Positions 1 through 5,152 of a stretch of DNA of 9,711 bases are shown in pieces. Position 1 is the stretch's first letter. Every line of letters begins with the position of its first letter. Source of the DNA: Pseudomonadota bacterium (GTDB lineage Bacteria; Pseudomonadota; Gammaproteobacteria; Burkholderiales; Rhodocyclaceae); NCBI GenBank assembly GCA_009778425.1, contig WRJU01000189.1, positions 1-9,711 on the forward strand, given 5' to 3'. Both the position numbers and the translations under genes were made by a program. The notes below the pieces were generated by a model that worked only from the letters and a program-made list of their open reading frames with translations, was not told where the DNA came from and ran no database searches.

Positions 1-2
1 CG

Positions 3-269
3 GCCTTGCCCCGGCTCGCCCTGCGTGGTTTGATGTGCATCCCGGAACCGAGCGAAGACCCGTCCCTGCTGCGCCGCCGTTTCGCGCTGTTGCGGCAGTT
101 GAGTGAACAACTGCGGGCGGAGGGTTTCGCGCTCGATACCTTGTCGATGGGCATGTCGCATGACCTCGAAACGGCCATCGCCGAAGGCGCAACCATCGTG
201 CGGGTCGGCACGGCCATTTTCGGCGAACGGGAAAAAACGCCCAGAACAGGAGAGACCATTTCACGATGA
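3..269 (+). CDS. yggS: YggS/PLPBP family pyridoxal-phosphate homeostasis protein, C-terminal part (5' end outside window)
   Basis: The open frame enters from the window edge, so only about the last 88 residues are seen. They contain the C-terminal signature of the YggS/PROSC family: a stretch reading LRGLMCIPEP, then the phosphate-binding segment LSMGMSHDLETAIAEGATIV, and the ending VRVGTAIFGER. Members bind PLP without known enzymatic activity and buffer the cytosolic PLP pool; they also affect amino-acid metabolism. The stop codon overlaps the proC start in an ATGA arrangement, so translation is probably coupled. Linkage of yggS to proC and yggT is common in proteobacteria and supports the call. 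Family identity is secure; the missing N terminus is an edge effect and not a truncation. Confidence 0.93.
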   Translation, partial: ALPRLALRGLMCIPEPSEDPSLLRRRFALLRQLSEQLRAEGFALDTLSMGMSHDLETAIAEGATIVRVGTAIFGEREKTPRTGETISR

Positions 270-1090
270 AAATCACGTTCCTTGGCGGGGGCAACATGGC
301 CACCGCCCTGATTGGAGGCATGCGCGAGCGAGGTTTTGAAGCCGCTGCCATCACCATCATCGAACCGGACGTCTCCGCCCGCGAGCGACTGCAATCGAGC
401 TATGGCGTGTCCGTGTCGGCTGCGCCAGAGCTTGGCGTATTCGATAGCGACGTTTTGGTGCTGGCCGTCAAGCCCCAGCAGATGAAAGCCGCGCTGGCTC
501 CTTTTGCCGGAGCATTACGGAAAACGCTCGTCATCAGCATCGCTTCCGGCCTGCGTCTGGCCGACATCGCTCGTTGGCTCGGCGGCGCGGGAGCGCCCTA
601 CCCCCGGTTAGTGCGCTGCATGCCCAATACCCCGGCGCAGGTTGGCGCGGGCGTCACCGGGATGTTTGCCGCGCCAGGAGTCGACGCCCCTGAGCGTGAA
701 ATTGCCGAACACATCCTTTCCGCCGTCGGCAGTATCGTGTGGGTAGAGAACGAAGCCCAACTCGACGCGGTTACAGGCATCTCCGGCAGCGGCCCGGCCT
801 ACGTCTTCCATTTCATTGAAGCCCTGGAAGCTGCCGGTGTGAAGCAAGGACTCGACGCGGCAAGCGCCCGCCGCCTGGCCATCGACACCGTGCTTGGCGC
901 AGCCAAGCTGGCGCAAGCGTCAGAAGATGCGCCCTCCACGCTACGCGAAAAAGTGACCTCGAAGGGAGGAACGACCGCCGCCGCGCTCGCCCATCTTGCC
1001 GCCGCTGGCTGGCATGACGCCCTAGTCGGCGCGGTGGAAGCAGCGATTGCGCGCAGCCGTGAGATGGGCGAACAACTCGGGCAAAATTAA
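266..1090 (+). CDS. proC: Pyrroline-5-carboxylate reductase
   Basis: The enzyme reduces 1-pyrroline-5-carboxylate to L-proline with NAD(P)H, the last step of proline synthesis, in the cytosol. The 274-residue frame has the usual family length. The N terminus carries the Rossmann dinucleotide motif FLGGGNMATALIGG (residues about 5-18). Further along are VLAVKPQQM, the SIASGL turn, RCMPNTPAQVGAGVTG, the substrate-site GISGSGPAYVF segment (about 170-180) and the C-terminal TSKGGTT motif (about 231-237). All expected motifs are present and the gene looks intact. The ATG overlaps the yggS stop codon by 4 nt. Recognition is by motif and length; confidence is very high. Confidence 0.97.
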   Translation: MKITFLGGGNMATALIGGMRERGFEAAAITIIEPDVSARERLQSSYGVSVSAAPELGVFDSDVLVLAVKPQQMKAALAPFAGALRKTLVISIASGLRLADIARWLGGAGAPYPRLVRCMPNTPAQVGAGVTGMFAAPGVDAPEREIAEHILSAVGSIVWVENEAQLDAVTGISGSGPAYVFHFIEALEAAGVKQGLDAASARRLAIDTVLGAAKLAQASEDAPSTLREKVTSKGGTTAAALAHLAAAGWHDALVGAVEAAIARSREMGEQLGQN

Positions 1091-1122
1091 AAAACACCCA
1101 GGAAACTCAAGGATAAAACAAC

Positions 1123-1686
1123 ATGCTCGCGCAAATCGTGCTCCTCATTACCGGCACTGTCTTCGGCTTCATCACGCTGACGCTGCTGGCCCGGTTTTTC
1201 ATGCAGTGGGGGCGGGTATCGTTCCGCAACCCGGTCGGGCACTTCGTCATCACCGTCACCGACTGGGCCGTCATGCCGACGCGCCGCATCATTCCCGGCC
1301 TGTTCGGGCTGGACATGGCCAGCCTGTTGCTGGCATGGGTTGCGCAAATACTCAACGTCCTGATCGAAATAGGCTTGGGCATACCGGTGATCGCGCCTGT
1401 TGTCATTCCGCTCCTGGGCCTTGTCGACCTCGCGCGCATGGCGGTCTACCTTATTTTTGGCGTCGTTCTCGTCGCGGTACTGCTGTCCTGGGTTGGGCCA
1501 CAAGCACCGGCGGCCTACGTATTCAATGAACTGTCACGCCCTTTCCTCGCGCCGTTCCGGCGGCTGATCCGCCCTCTCGGCGGCATCGACTTGTCACCGC
1601 TGGTTCTGTTGCTGGCATTGCAGATCGTATTGCTGGTCATTGCGCAACTACGAAGAAACCTGCTGATGCTGCCTTCTGTTTTTTGA
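1123..1686 (+). CDS. yggT: YggT family integral membrane protein
   Basis: A 187-residue, strongly hydrophobic protein with the two-repeat architecture of the YggT family. The first repeat has two hydrophobic segments (about residues 3-25 and 55-85), with the polar turn FMQWGRVSFRNPVGHFV and TDWAVMPTRRIIPGL between them. The second half repeats this with PVIAPVVIPLLGLVDLARMAVYLIFG, LSRPFLAPFRRLIRPLGGIDLSPL and a final hydrophobic helix. The paired NPVG/LSRPFLxPxRRxIPxxGGxDLSP-type loops are the family hallmark. Cellular role is poorly defined; in some bacteria the family is linked to osmotic tolerance and cell-envelope or division functions. It starts 32 nt after proC with a purine-rich AAGGA sequence upstream and probably shares its operon. 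Confidence 0.92.
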   Translation: MLAQIVLLITGTVFGFITLTLLARFFMQWGRVSFRNPVGHFVITVTDWAVMPTRRIIPGLFGLDMASLLLAWVAQILNVLIEIGLGIPVIAPVVIPLLGLVDLARMAVYLIFGVVLVAVLLSWVGPQAPAAYVFNELSRPFLAPFRRLIRPLGGIDLSPLVLLLALQIVLLVIAQLRRNLLMLPSVF

Positions 1687-1696
1687 GCGGCCTAGC

Positions 1697-2008
1697 ATGG
1701 ATGAATGGCTGACCGAAGCCAGCGACGGCAGCTTGATCCTGAGCCTGCATGTCCAGCCCGGCGCGAAACGCACCGGCTTTGCAGGGTTTCACGGCGGGGC
1801 AGTCAAACTCCGCCTGTCCGCGCCGCCCGTCGACGGCAAGGCCAATGCCGCCCTGTGCGCGTTCCTGGCCGACATCTGCGGCGCACCGAAATCCGACATT
1901 CGACTTTTGAGCGGAGAAACTTCGCGCACCAAGCGGGTACGCATCGCCCCCGCGCCAAACCGCCTGTCCCGTCTGCGCGCGGCCTTGGAAGCCTCCGCGA
2001 TGCCGTAA
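1697..2008 (+). CDS. yggU: DUF167 (YggU/UPF0235) family protein
   Basis: A 103-residue cytosolic protein with the DUF167 core: LSLHVQPGAKRTGFAG near the N terminus, then VKLRLSAPPVDGKANAALCAFLA (about residues 35-58) and the LLSGETSRTKRVRI strand-turn-strand (about 72-85). The VQPGAK and APPVDGKAN motifs are diagnostic of the UPF0235 family. Molecular function is not established; genomic linkage to yggT is conserved in proteobacteria. The gene begins 10 nt after yggT, so the two are probably co-transcribed. It is the last chromosomal protein gene before the tRNA and mobile element, and it looks intact. Confidence 0.92.
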   Translation: MDEWLTEASDGSLILSLHVQPGAKRTGFAGFHGGAVKLRLSAPPVDGKANAALCAFLADICGAPKSDIRLLSGETSRTKRVRIAPAPNRLSRLRAALEASAMP

Positions 2009-2014
2009 CCTGCC

Positions 2015-2043
2015 TTGACGCGCCCGACAAGCCTCATTAGAAT
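2015..2043 (+). promoter_or_regulatory. Sigma-70-type promoter of tRNA-Val
   Basis: TTGACG (2015-2020) and TAGAAT (2038-2043) are separated by exactly 17 bp. Each box matches consensus at 5 of 6 positions. The -10 ends 17 nt before the tRNA, which fits a short 5' leader removed by RNase P. The promoter lies just past the DUF167 stop codon, so the tRNA need not depend on read-through from the upstream genes. Confidence 0.8.
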
Positions 2044-2060
2044 CGCTTCCCCTATGCTTC

Positions 2061-2135
2061 GGGTGGTTAGCTCAGCGGTAGAGCACTGCCTTCACACGGC
2101 AGGGGTCACTGGTTCGATCCCAGTATCACCCACCA
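2061..2135 (+). tRNA. tRNA-Val (anticodon CAC)
   Basis: The 75-nt sequence folds as a full cloverleaf. The acceptor stem GGGTGGT (2061-2067) pairs with ATCACCC (2125-2131) with one G-U pair. The anticodon stem CTGCC/GGCAG encloses the loop TTCACAC, giving anticodon CAC, which reads the valine codon GTG. The T loop is GGTTCGATCC-like, the discriminator base is A, and the CCA tail is encoded at 2133-2135. An integrase gene starts less than 200 bp downstream. Tyrosine integrases of this type recombine in the 3' part of tRNA genes, so this gene very probably doubles as the attachment site and is kept functional at the junction. Confidence 0.97.
2111..2135 (+). other. Probable left attachment site (attL) in the tRNA 3' end
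   Basis: P4-type integrases commonly recombine within the T arm and acceptor stem of a tRNA gene. The 3' part of tRNA-Val next to the inward-pointing integrase is therefore the expected core. This is inference from context. No second copy of this segment was seen elsewhere in the window, so the right junction must lie beyond the window end and the exact core boundaries are unknown. Confidence 0.55.
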
Positions 2136-2179
2136 ACAGCCTGTTTTTCCACGTTTTTCCCCGTTTAGTAAAAGCCTCG

Positions 2180-2213
2180 AAAGCCCGATAACTACAAGGT
2201 TTCGGGCTTTTTT
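2180..2213 (+). terminator. Intrinsic terminator after tRNA-Val
   Basis: AAAGCCCGA (2180-2188) pairs perfectly with TCGGGCTTT (2202-2210) around a 13-nt loop, and the right arm continues into a T run. It would end tRNA transcription before the integrase promoter region. Because it lies downstream of the presumed att core, it is formally part of the element. Confidence 0.8.
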
Positions 2214-2251
2214 GTTGTCCTAACCGATGCTAACCCGTATCATCCCATCAA

Positions 2252-2300
2252 CGGTATACCGACGGTACTTTTGGCGGTATACGCAATACCGTGACGGTAC
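2252..2300 (+). promoter_or_regulatory. Repeat and palindrome cluster upstream of the integrase
   Basis: CGGTA occurs four times in direct orientation (starting at 2252, 2263, 2275 and 2295) and its inverse TACCG twice (2257, 2287). They form a perfect 10-bp palindrome CGGTATACCG (2252-2261) and a 6-bp inverted repeat CGGTAT/ATACCG with a 5-nt spacer (2275-2291). GACGGTAC also occurs twice (2261-2268, 2293-2300). The cluster ends just before the integrase ribosome binding site. Likely roles are an operator for int or arm-type sites for Int or an AlpA-type excisionase. Confidence 0.55.
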
Positions 2301-2316
2301 ACAAAGGGGATCGGAC

Positions 2317-3627
2317 ATGGCGCTATCAGACACCAGCATCAGGAACGCAAGGCCAGCGGGCAAGCCCTACAAGCTGGCGGATGAGGGCGGGCTTTACCTG
2401 TACGTGACGGTATCCGGCGGGAGGCTCTGGCGGATGGACTACCGTTACGGCGGCAAGAGAAAAACGCTTTCACTTGGTGCATATCCTGACGTGGGGCTTG
2501 CAGAAGCCCGCGACAAGGCACATGAGGCGCGCAAGGCGCTGGCGGGCGGGAAAGACCCAGGCGAAGCGAAGAAGGCCAGCAAGGCAGAGGCGAAGGCAGA
2601 GCAGGCACGGGCAGAAAGCACGTTTGGGCTGGCCGCGTGGGCTTGGTTCAACCATTGGAAGTCCACGCCACCAAAGGCGGAAACCAATGTGGCGAAGGTA
2701 AAGGGGCGGCTTGAAAAGGACGTATTGCCGTGGCTTGGCAGCAAGCCGATAGCCGACGTGACCCCACATGACGTATTCACGGCATGCGAGCGCATACAGG
2801 CTAGGGGCGCTATCGAGACGGCGCACCGCGTACTCGGTGACCTGGATGCGATTTTTAAGCATGTCATGGCGGAAGACGCCAAAGACAAAGACATTGCGGA
2901 AGGTAGGGCAAAGCCCCGCGTGGCAATGAACCCATGTACGAACCTGAGGGGGCGCAATGTCCATCTCTTGCAACCTTCCCCACCCAAGCGCCATTTTGCA
3001 CATTTCAAGGATGAACGGACGGGCGCGGTATCGACCGCCAAGCTAGGCGAGTACCTGCGGGCGGTGGATGCTTTCCGGGGCTCATACGTCGTCATGGCGG
3101 CGCTGCAACTTGCCCCGATGCTGTTTTGTCGGCCTGGGGAAATGAGGAAGGCAAGATGGGGCGAAATTGACCTCACAGGAAATACATGGAGCTTCACTAT
3201 CAGCAAAGCGAAACCGAACGAAGCGCCTGGGATTCTTGTTGTTCCACTGCCCCGACAAGCTATCGAGATTCTTGGCGGGCTGTACCCATTAACGGGGCGT
3301 AGTGAGTTCGTTTTTGCTGGGCATCGTGACAGCAAGCGCCCCATGTCGGACGCTGCGGTGAATGCAGCCATTCGGCGCATGGGGTTTGACACGAAGGAAG
3401 AGATTAGCGGTCACGGTTTCCGGCATGTCGCCAGTACGCTGCTCTATGATCTTGGGTATTCGAGCGATGCCGTTGAAAAGTCCCTGGGGCATAAGACACG
3501 CGGAATCCGTGGGGTGTATGACCATGCTCAATATCTGGATGAACGCGCGCCGATGATGCAGGCGTGGGCGGATTACCTCGACCGGCTGAAAAATGGTGCC
3601 GACGTGATACCGCTCAGGGTGGGGTGA
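2317..3627 (+). CDS. int: P4-type tyrosine-recombinase integrase
   Basis: A 436-residue integrase that would catalyse site-specific integration and excision of the element at the tRNA. The N terminus is the arm-binding DUF4102 domain (about residues 1-85, with TSIRNARPAGKPYKLADEGG and LSLGAYPDVGLAEARDKA). A core-binding SAM-like domain follows (about 110-210), then the catalytic domain. Catalytic residues are visible: R272 in CRPGE, H366 and R369 in the HGFR box, H392 in LGHK and the nucleophile Y401 in VYDH, with the normal nine-residue H-to-Y spacing. An upstream ATG at 2227 would add 30 residues with no family similarity. The ATG at 2317 has AAAGGGGA 7 nt before it and begins the canonical domain, so it is preferred. 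The gene points away from the tRNA into the element. Confidence 0.95.
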   Translation: MALSDTSIRNARPAGKPYKLADEGGLYLYVTVSGGRLWRMDYRYGGKRKTLSLGAYPDVGLAEARDKAHEARKALAGGKDPGEAKKASKAEAKAEQARAESTFGLAAWAWFNHWKSTPPKAETNVAKVKGRLEKDVLPWLGSKPIADVTPHDVFTACERIQARGAIETAHRVLGDLDAIFKHVMAEDAKDKDIAEGRAKPRVAMNPCTNLRGRNVHLLQPSPPKRHFAHFKDERTGAVSTAKLGEYLRAVDAFRGSYVVMAALQLAPMLFCRPGEMRKARWGEIDLTGNTWSFTISKAKPNEAPGILVVPLPRQAIEILGGLYPLTGRSEFVFAGHRDSKRPMSDAAVNAAIRRMGFDTKEEISGHGFRHVASTLLYDLGYSSDAVEKSLGHKTRGIRGVYDHAQYLDERAPMMQAWADYLDRLKNGADVIPLRVG

Positions 3628-3657
3628 CTGAAAAACTCACGTAGGTATCTGTCCAGT

Positions 3658-3683
3658 GGCCGACCCATTCGGCCTTCTTTTTT
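3658..3683 (+). terminator. Intrinsic terminator of the integrase gene
   Basis: GGCCGA (3658-3663) pairs perfectly with TCGGCC (3669-3674) around a 5-nt loop, followed directly by TTCTTTTTT. It lies about 30 nt after the integrase stop codon and would insulate the next transcription unit from int. Confidence 0.88.
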
Positions 3684-3699
3684 GAGAGGCGCGGCTGTC

Positions 3700-3727
3700 T
3701 TGCTTTTTCTGGCATGTCCGCTACAAT
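3700..3727 (+). promoter_or_regulatory. Promoter of the C4-like small RNA
   Basis: TTGCTT (3700-3705) and TACAAT (3722-3727) are separated by 16 bp. The -10 matches consensus at 5 of 6 positions. The predicted start, near 3734, coincides with the first base of the RNA's closing stem, a good sign that promoter and RNA belong together. Confidence 0.65.
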
Positions 3728-3733
3728 TAAATA

Positions 3734-3826
3734 AACCCGCTTGTGGGGTGTGTCGCAACGTCCCTGACGCCGATCACCCGCTCAATCCCTTCTTTCATGA
3801 AGGGGCTTTCCTGGCGGGTTTTTTCA
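3734..3826 (+). ncRNA. Structured small antisense RNA, C4-like
   Basis: The segment folds into a three-way structure. A closing stem AACCCGC (3734-3740) pairs with GCGGGTT (3814-3820) and runs into TTTTTT (3819-3824), so the 3' side also acts as terminator. Arm one pairs GGGTG (3746-3750) with CACCC (3775-3779), then TCG/CGA and CGTC/GACG around a CCT loop. Arm two pairs CCCTTC (3787-3792) with GAAGGG (3799-3804). It contains no convincing reading frame and has its own promoter. Size, layout and position in an integrated element resemble the C4 antisense RNA of phages P1/P7 and prophages. C4 acts by pairing with ribosome binding sites downstream. A possible target lies at 3989-4006. Family membership is inference and needs a covariance search. 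Confidence 0.55.
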
Positions 3827-3990
3827 CGTCTATCGTTTCTATACTGTAGATCGGGTTCGGGTTTTTCAGGCTGCTTGTTTCCTTCACAGTAAGCTTCACT
3901 GAAAGAACCTCACCGTCTGGCTTTCATTTCACAAGGCCGTGGTCGTAATACCTGCGACCATCCAGTACATCAAGCGCTCCTGCTAGGCGG

Positions 3991-4282
3991 ATGTTGCTTG
4001 GGACGTATCCCACGCTCACCCACTCCCACCGGCTTTACCGGTTTTTATGCTCGCAGGGGCGTTTCCTACGTCTACCGCTCAGGGCGGCGATCAAGCCATG
4101 ATTGCCAGGTGTGCGATGTACCCGGAGCGTGTCTGGCCACTTGCGCGTGCGTGCTCATCAAGCCGTGCCAGTACCCGCCTGGGGAGGGTGATATTCACAC
4201 GCTCGACGCGATCATCCAGCATGGCCGGGTCAACTTCGGCAATAGCCCATACCCAGCCAGCGAATTCCTGATTCTGACGTAA
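3991..4282 (+). CDS. Candidate leader peptide / Icd- or Ash-like overlapping frames (doubtful)
   Basis: Two overlapping frames open here. One starts at ATG 3991 and ends at TGA 4099-4101 (36 aa, beginning MLLGTYPTLTHSHRLYRFLC). The other starts at TTG 3998 and runs to 4282 (94 aa, beginning MGRIPRSPTPTGFTGF). A purine-rich AGGCGG sits just upstream. P1 has a comparable C4-controlled arrangement, in which icd overlaps ant in another frame. The longer frame is convergent with and antisense to the 3' half of hicB, so part of its length may be a shadow. I do not recognise either peptide with certainty. Between 3827 and 3990 there is no gene, only a TGGTCG/CGACCA hairpin at about 3939-3959. Confidence 0.25.
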
Positions 4283-4483
4283 CGTTTCGATCGAGGAAGG
4301 CGCGGGGATGCTCTCGCCTTCTTCCAGCGCGGATTCTATCCACAATGAAATGGCCTCTTTCGCGTTTTCGATGGCTTCGTCAATGCCGCTATCGGCGGCA
4401 GAAAAGCACCCAGGCAAGTCCGGGACAACCACGCCGAAGCTGTGCGTTTCGTCGCCTGGTTCTATTGCTATGGGGTATCTCAT
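4091..4483 (-). CDS. hicB: HicB family antitoxin
   Basis: A 130-residue protein. The N-terminal half has the degenerate RNase-H-like HicB fold: MRYPIAIEPGD, FGVVVPDLPGCFSAADSGID and the helix EAIENAKEAISLWIESALEEGESIPAPSS. The C terminus carries a ribbon-helix-helix DNA-binding segment, RVNITLPRRVLARLDEHARA onward (about residues 92-125). HicB binds and neutralises the HicA mRNA interferase and represses the hicAB promoter. ATG 4483 is preferred over TTG 4501, because GGAG lies 8 nt upstream and the HicB domain begins there. The usual partner hicA should precede it but is reduced to about 12 codons, so this is an orphan antitoxin unless a partner lies elsewhere. Confidence 0.88.
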   Translation of the reverse strand: MRYPIAIEPGDETHSFGVVVPDLPGCFSAADSGIDEAIENAKEAISLWIESALEEGESIPAPSSIETLRQNQEFAGWVWAIAEVDPAMLDDRVERVNITLPRRVLARLDEHARASGQTRSGYIAHLAIMA

Positions 4484-4493
4484 GGCTTTGGCT

Positions 4494-4529
4494 CCGTTCA
4501 AGTAGTTTGATGAGTTCGGCGCTTTTCAT
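4494..4529 (-). pseudogene. hicA: hicA remnant (N-terminal 12 codons only)
   Basis: Reading from ATG 4529 on the - strand gives MKSAELIKLLER, which closely fits the conserved HicA N terminus (MKSxELIKxLE). After this the frame runs out of HicA similarity into the hicB ribosome binding site and then overlaps hicB out of frame. The double-stranded RNA-binding core and the catalytic histidine (GSHH motif) are missing. The simplest reading is an internal deletion that removed almost all of hicA but kept its promoter, start and the downstream hicB. Confidence 0.7.
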
Positions 4530-4530
4530 G

Positions 4531-4547
4531 GTGTGTATTATACACAC
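4531..4547 (-). promoter_or_regulatory. Palindromic operator/-10 of the hicAB unit
   Basis: GTGTGTAT T ATACACAC is a perfect palindrome with 8-bp arms around one central base. On the - strand it contains TATAAT, placed 9 nt before the hicA-remnant ATG, so a start from it would give an almost leaderless message. A palindrome over the -10 box is what HicB autorepression would need. No strong -35 was seen. Confidence 0.6.
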
Positions 4548-4594
4548 TTAACACATAAAAACACGGGTTAGAACGAATACGTATCAGTTGGTAC

Positions 4595-4623
4595 TTGCAT
4601 TCCTCCCCACACTGGCGTAACGT
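4595..4623 (+). promoter_or_regulatory. Possible weak promoter for the cI-like leader
   Basis: TTGCAT (4595-4600) and TAACGT (4618-4623) are 17 bp apart. Each matches consensus at only about half the positions, so the call rests mainly on spacing and on position just upstream of the structured leader. It would be divergent from the hicB promoter. Confidence 0.25.
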
Positions 4624-4629
4624 ATGAAT

Positions 4630-4709
4630 TGCCTGTAAACAACAGGTGCGGGTTTAGCAGCCCGGATTAACTTAGGCGCAACAACCGCGCCACCCAAGCG
4701 CGGTTTTTT
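4630..4709 (+). ncRNA. seqA-like leader RNA with terminator
   Basis: Three hairpins follow one another: CCTGT/ACAGG, then CGGG/CCCG exposing the loop TTTAGCAG, then an intrinsic terminator, CCGCGC (4685-4690) pairing with GCGCGG (4698-4703) and followed by six T (4704-4709). The exposed loop is complementary to the seqB-like sequence at 4772-4783. By analogy to phage P4 this would be the leader segment seqA, where the immunity RNA binds and transcription stops. The analogy is inference; the pairing and terminator are visible. Confidence 0.5.
4684..4709 (+). terminator. Intrinsic terminator in the cI-like leader
   Basis: A 7-bp GC-rich stem with a 7-nt loop is followed by TTTTTT. It lies between the seqA-like and seqB-like sequences, so downstream genes and the candidate immunity RNA require either read-through or a promoter of their own. 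Confidence 0.85.
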
Positions 4710-4795
4710 GTTGCCTGTTCTACGGCAGTCAGTGGGAGGGCTTCACGCTCTGCCGGTCCCTAAGTTCCGGTCTGCTAACCCGCTGGCTGCCACCA
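4710..4795 (+). ncRNA. P4 cI-like immunity RNA (candidate)
   Basis: A stem CGGCAG (near 4723) pairs with CTGCCG (near 4750) around an inner imperfect hairpin, followed by a CCGG/CCGG stem and then the sequence CTGCTAACCCGC (4772-4783). That 12-mer can pair with 4648-4660 upstream (12 bp with one bulged base), and its first 7 nt can pair with TTAGCAG at 4799-4805 downstream. In phage P4 the cI RNA carries seqB, which pairs with flanking seqA and seqC to force early termination of the left operon. The layout here is the same. Borders are estimates, since P4 cI is cut from a longer transcript. A frame from TTG 4708 to 4953 crosses this RNA but looks incidental. Confidence 0.5.
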
Positions 4796-4796
4796 C

Positions 4797-4843
4797 GTTT
4801 AGCAGCGGGGTGGCGAAACGCAACGAACTTAGGAGCAACAACC
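4797..4843 (+). promoter_or_regulatory. seqC-like site and ribosome binding region of the first operon gene
   Basis: GTTTAGCAGC (4797-4806) repeats the seqA-like sequence (4652-4661) exactly. It is followed by AACTTAGGAGCAACAACC (4826-4843), a 17-of-18 copy of 4669-4686, which contains the Shine-Dalgarno AGGAG for the ATG at 4844. TTAGCAG here can pair in cis with CTGCTAA at 4772-4778. Confidence 0.5.
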
Positions 4844-5149
4844 ATGATCAACAGCACGAACACAGCAGCATCAGGGGTCACAATCGAGACCTTCCGCGCT
4901 TTCTTCGGGAGGCATCCAGACGACGTGATAAGCGCCCTCAAGACGGGCTCTGAAACACTTGACTGGCTGTGTTCCATATTCGTAGCAATCAAGGAGCGAT
5001 GCGAAAAAGGCGACAGTATCCACCCCGGCGCAATAAAAAACTTGGTTGAAATTGGCCTATATCTCGCAGGGGATTTTTCAAATTTTCTAGGCTGCGAGTT
5101 TGAAGAGCTGGAACGCAAAATCGAAGCCGCCAAGGCGCTGGAGGGTTGA
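4844..5149 (+). CDS. Hypothetical protein, first gene after the RNA immunity region
   Basis: A 101-residue protein I do not recognise. It is soluble, without signal peptide or membrane segments, and reads as mainly helical: an N-terminal TIETFRAFFGRHPDDVISAL stretch, a central WLCSIFVAIKERCEKGDS helix and a C-terminal acidic, possibly amphipathic helix (FEELERKIEAAKALEG). AGGAG lies 9 nt before the ATG, in the duplicated leader sequence. In P4 the gene in this place belongs to the left operon (eta/kil region), but no sequence similarity to those genes is claimed. The next gene starts 3 nt after the stop codon, so the two are almost certainly co-translated. Confidence 0.72.
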   Translation: MINSTNTAASGVTIETFRAFFGRHPDDVISALKTGSETLDWLCSIFVAIKERCEKGDSIHPGAIKNLVEIGLYLAGDFSNFLGCEFEELERKIEAAKALEG

Positions 5150-5152
5150 GCC

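Noticed and set aside
2227..2316. Upstream ATG extending the integrase by 30 residues
   Set aside because: The extension covers the CGGTA repeat cluster, has no ribosome binding site and lies outside the DUF4102 domain; ATG 2317 has AAAGGGGA properly placed.
2445..3392. Long - strand frame (315 aa) antisense to the integrase
   Set aside because: The + strand frame has all integrase catalytic residues and proper domain order. The reverse frame has a serine/arginine/cysteine-rich shadow composition and no recognisable domain.
4484..4501. TTG start adding six residues to HicB
   Set aside because: ATG 4483 has GGAG at 8 nt and starts exactly at the conserved HicB N terminus.
4708..4953. 81-aa frame crossing the cI-like RNA and the first operon gene
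   Set aside because: It starts with TTG directly after the terminator, has no ribosome binding site, crosses RNA stems that explain the sequence better, and ends out of frame inside a better-supported gene. An overlapping leader gene cannot be fully excluded.
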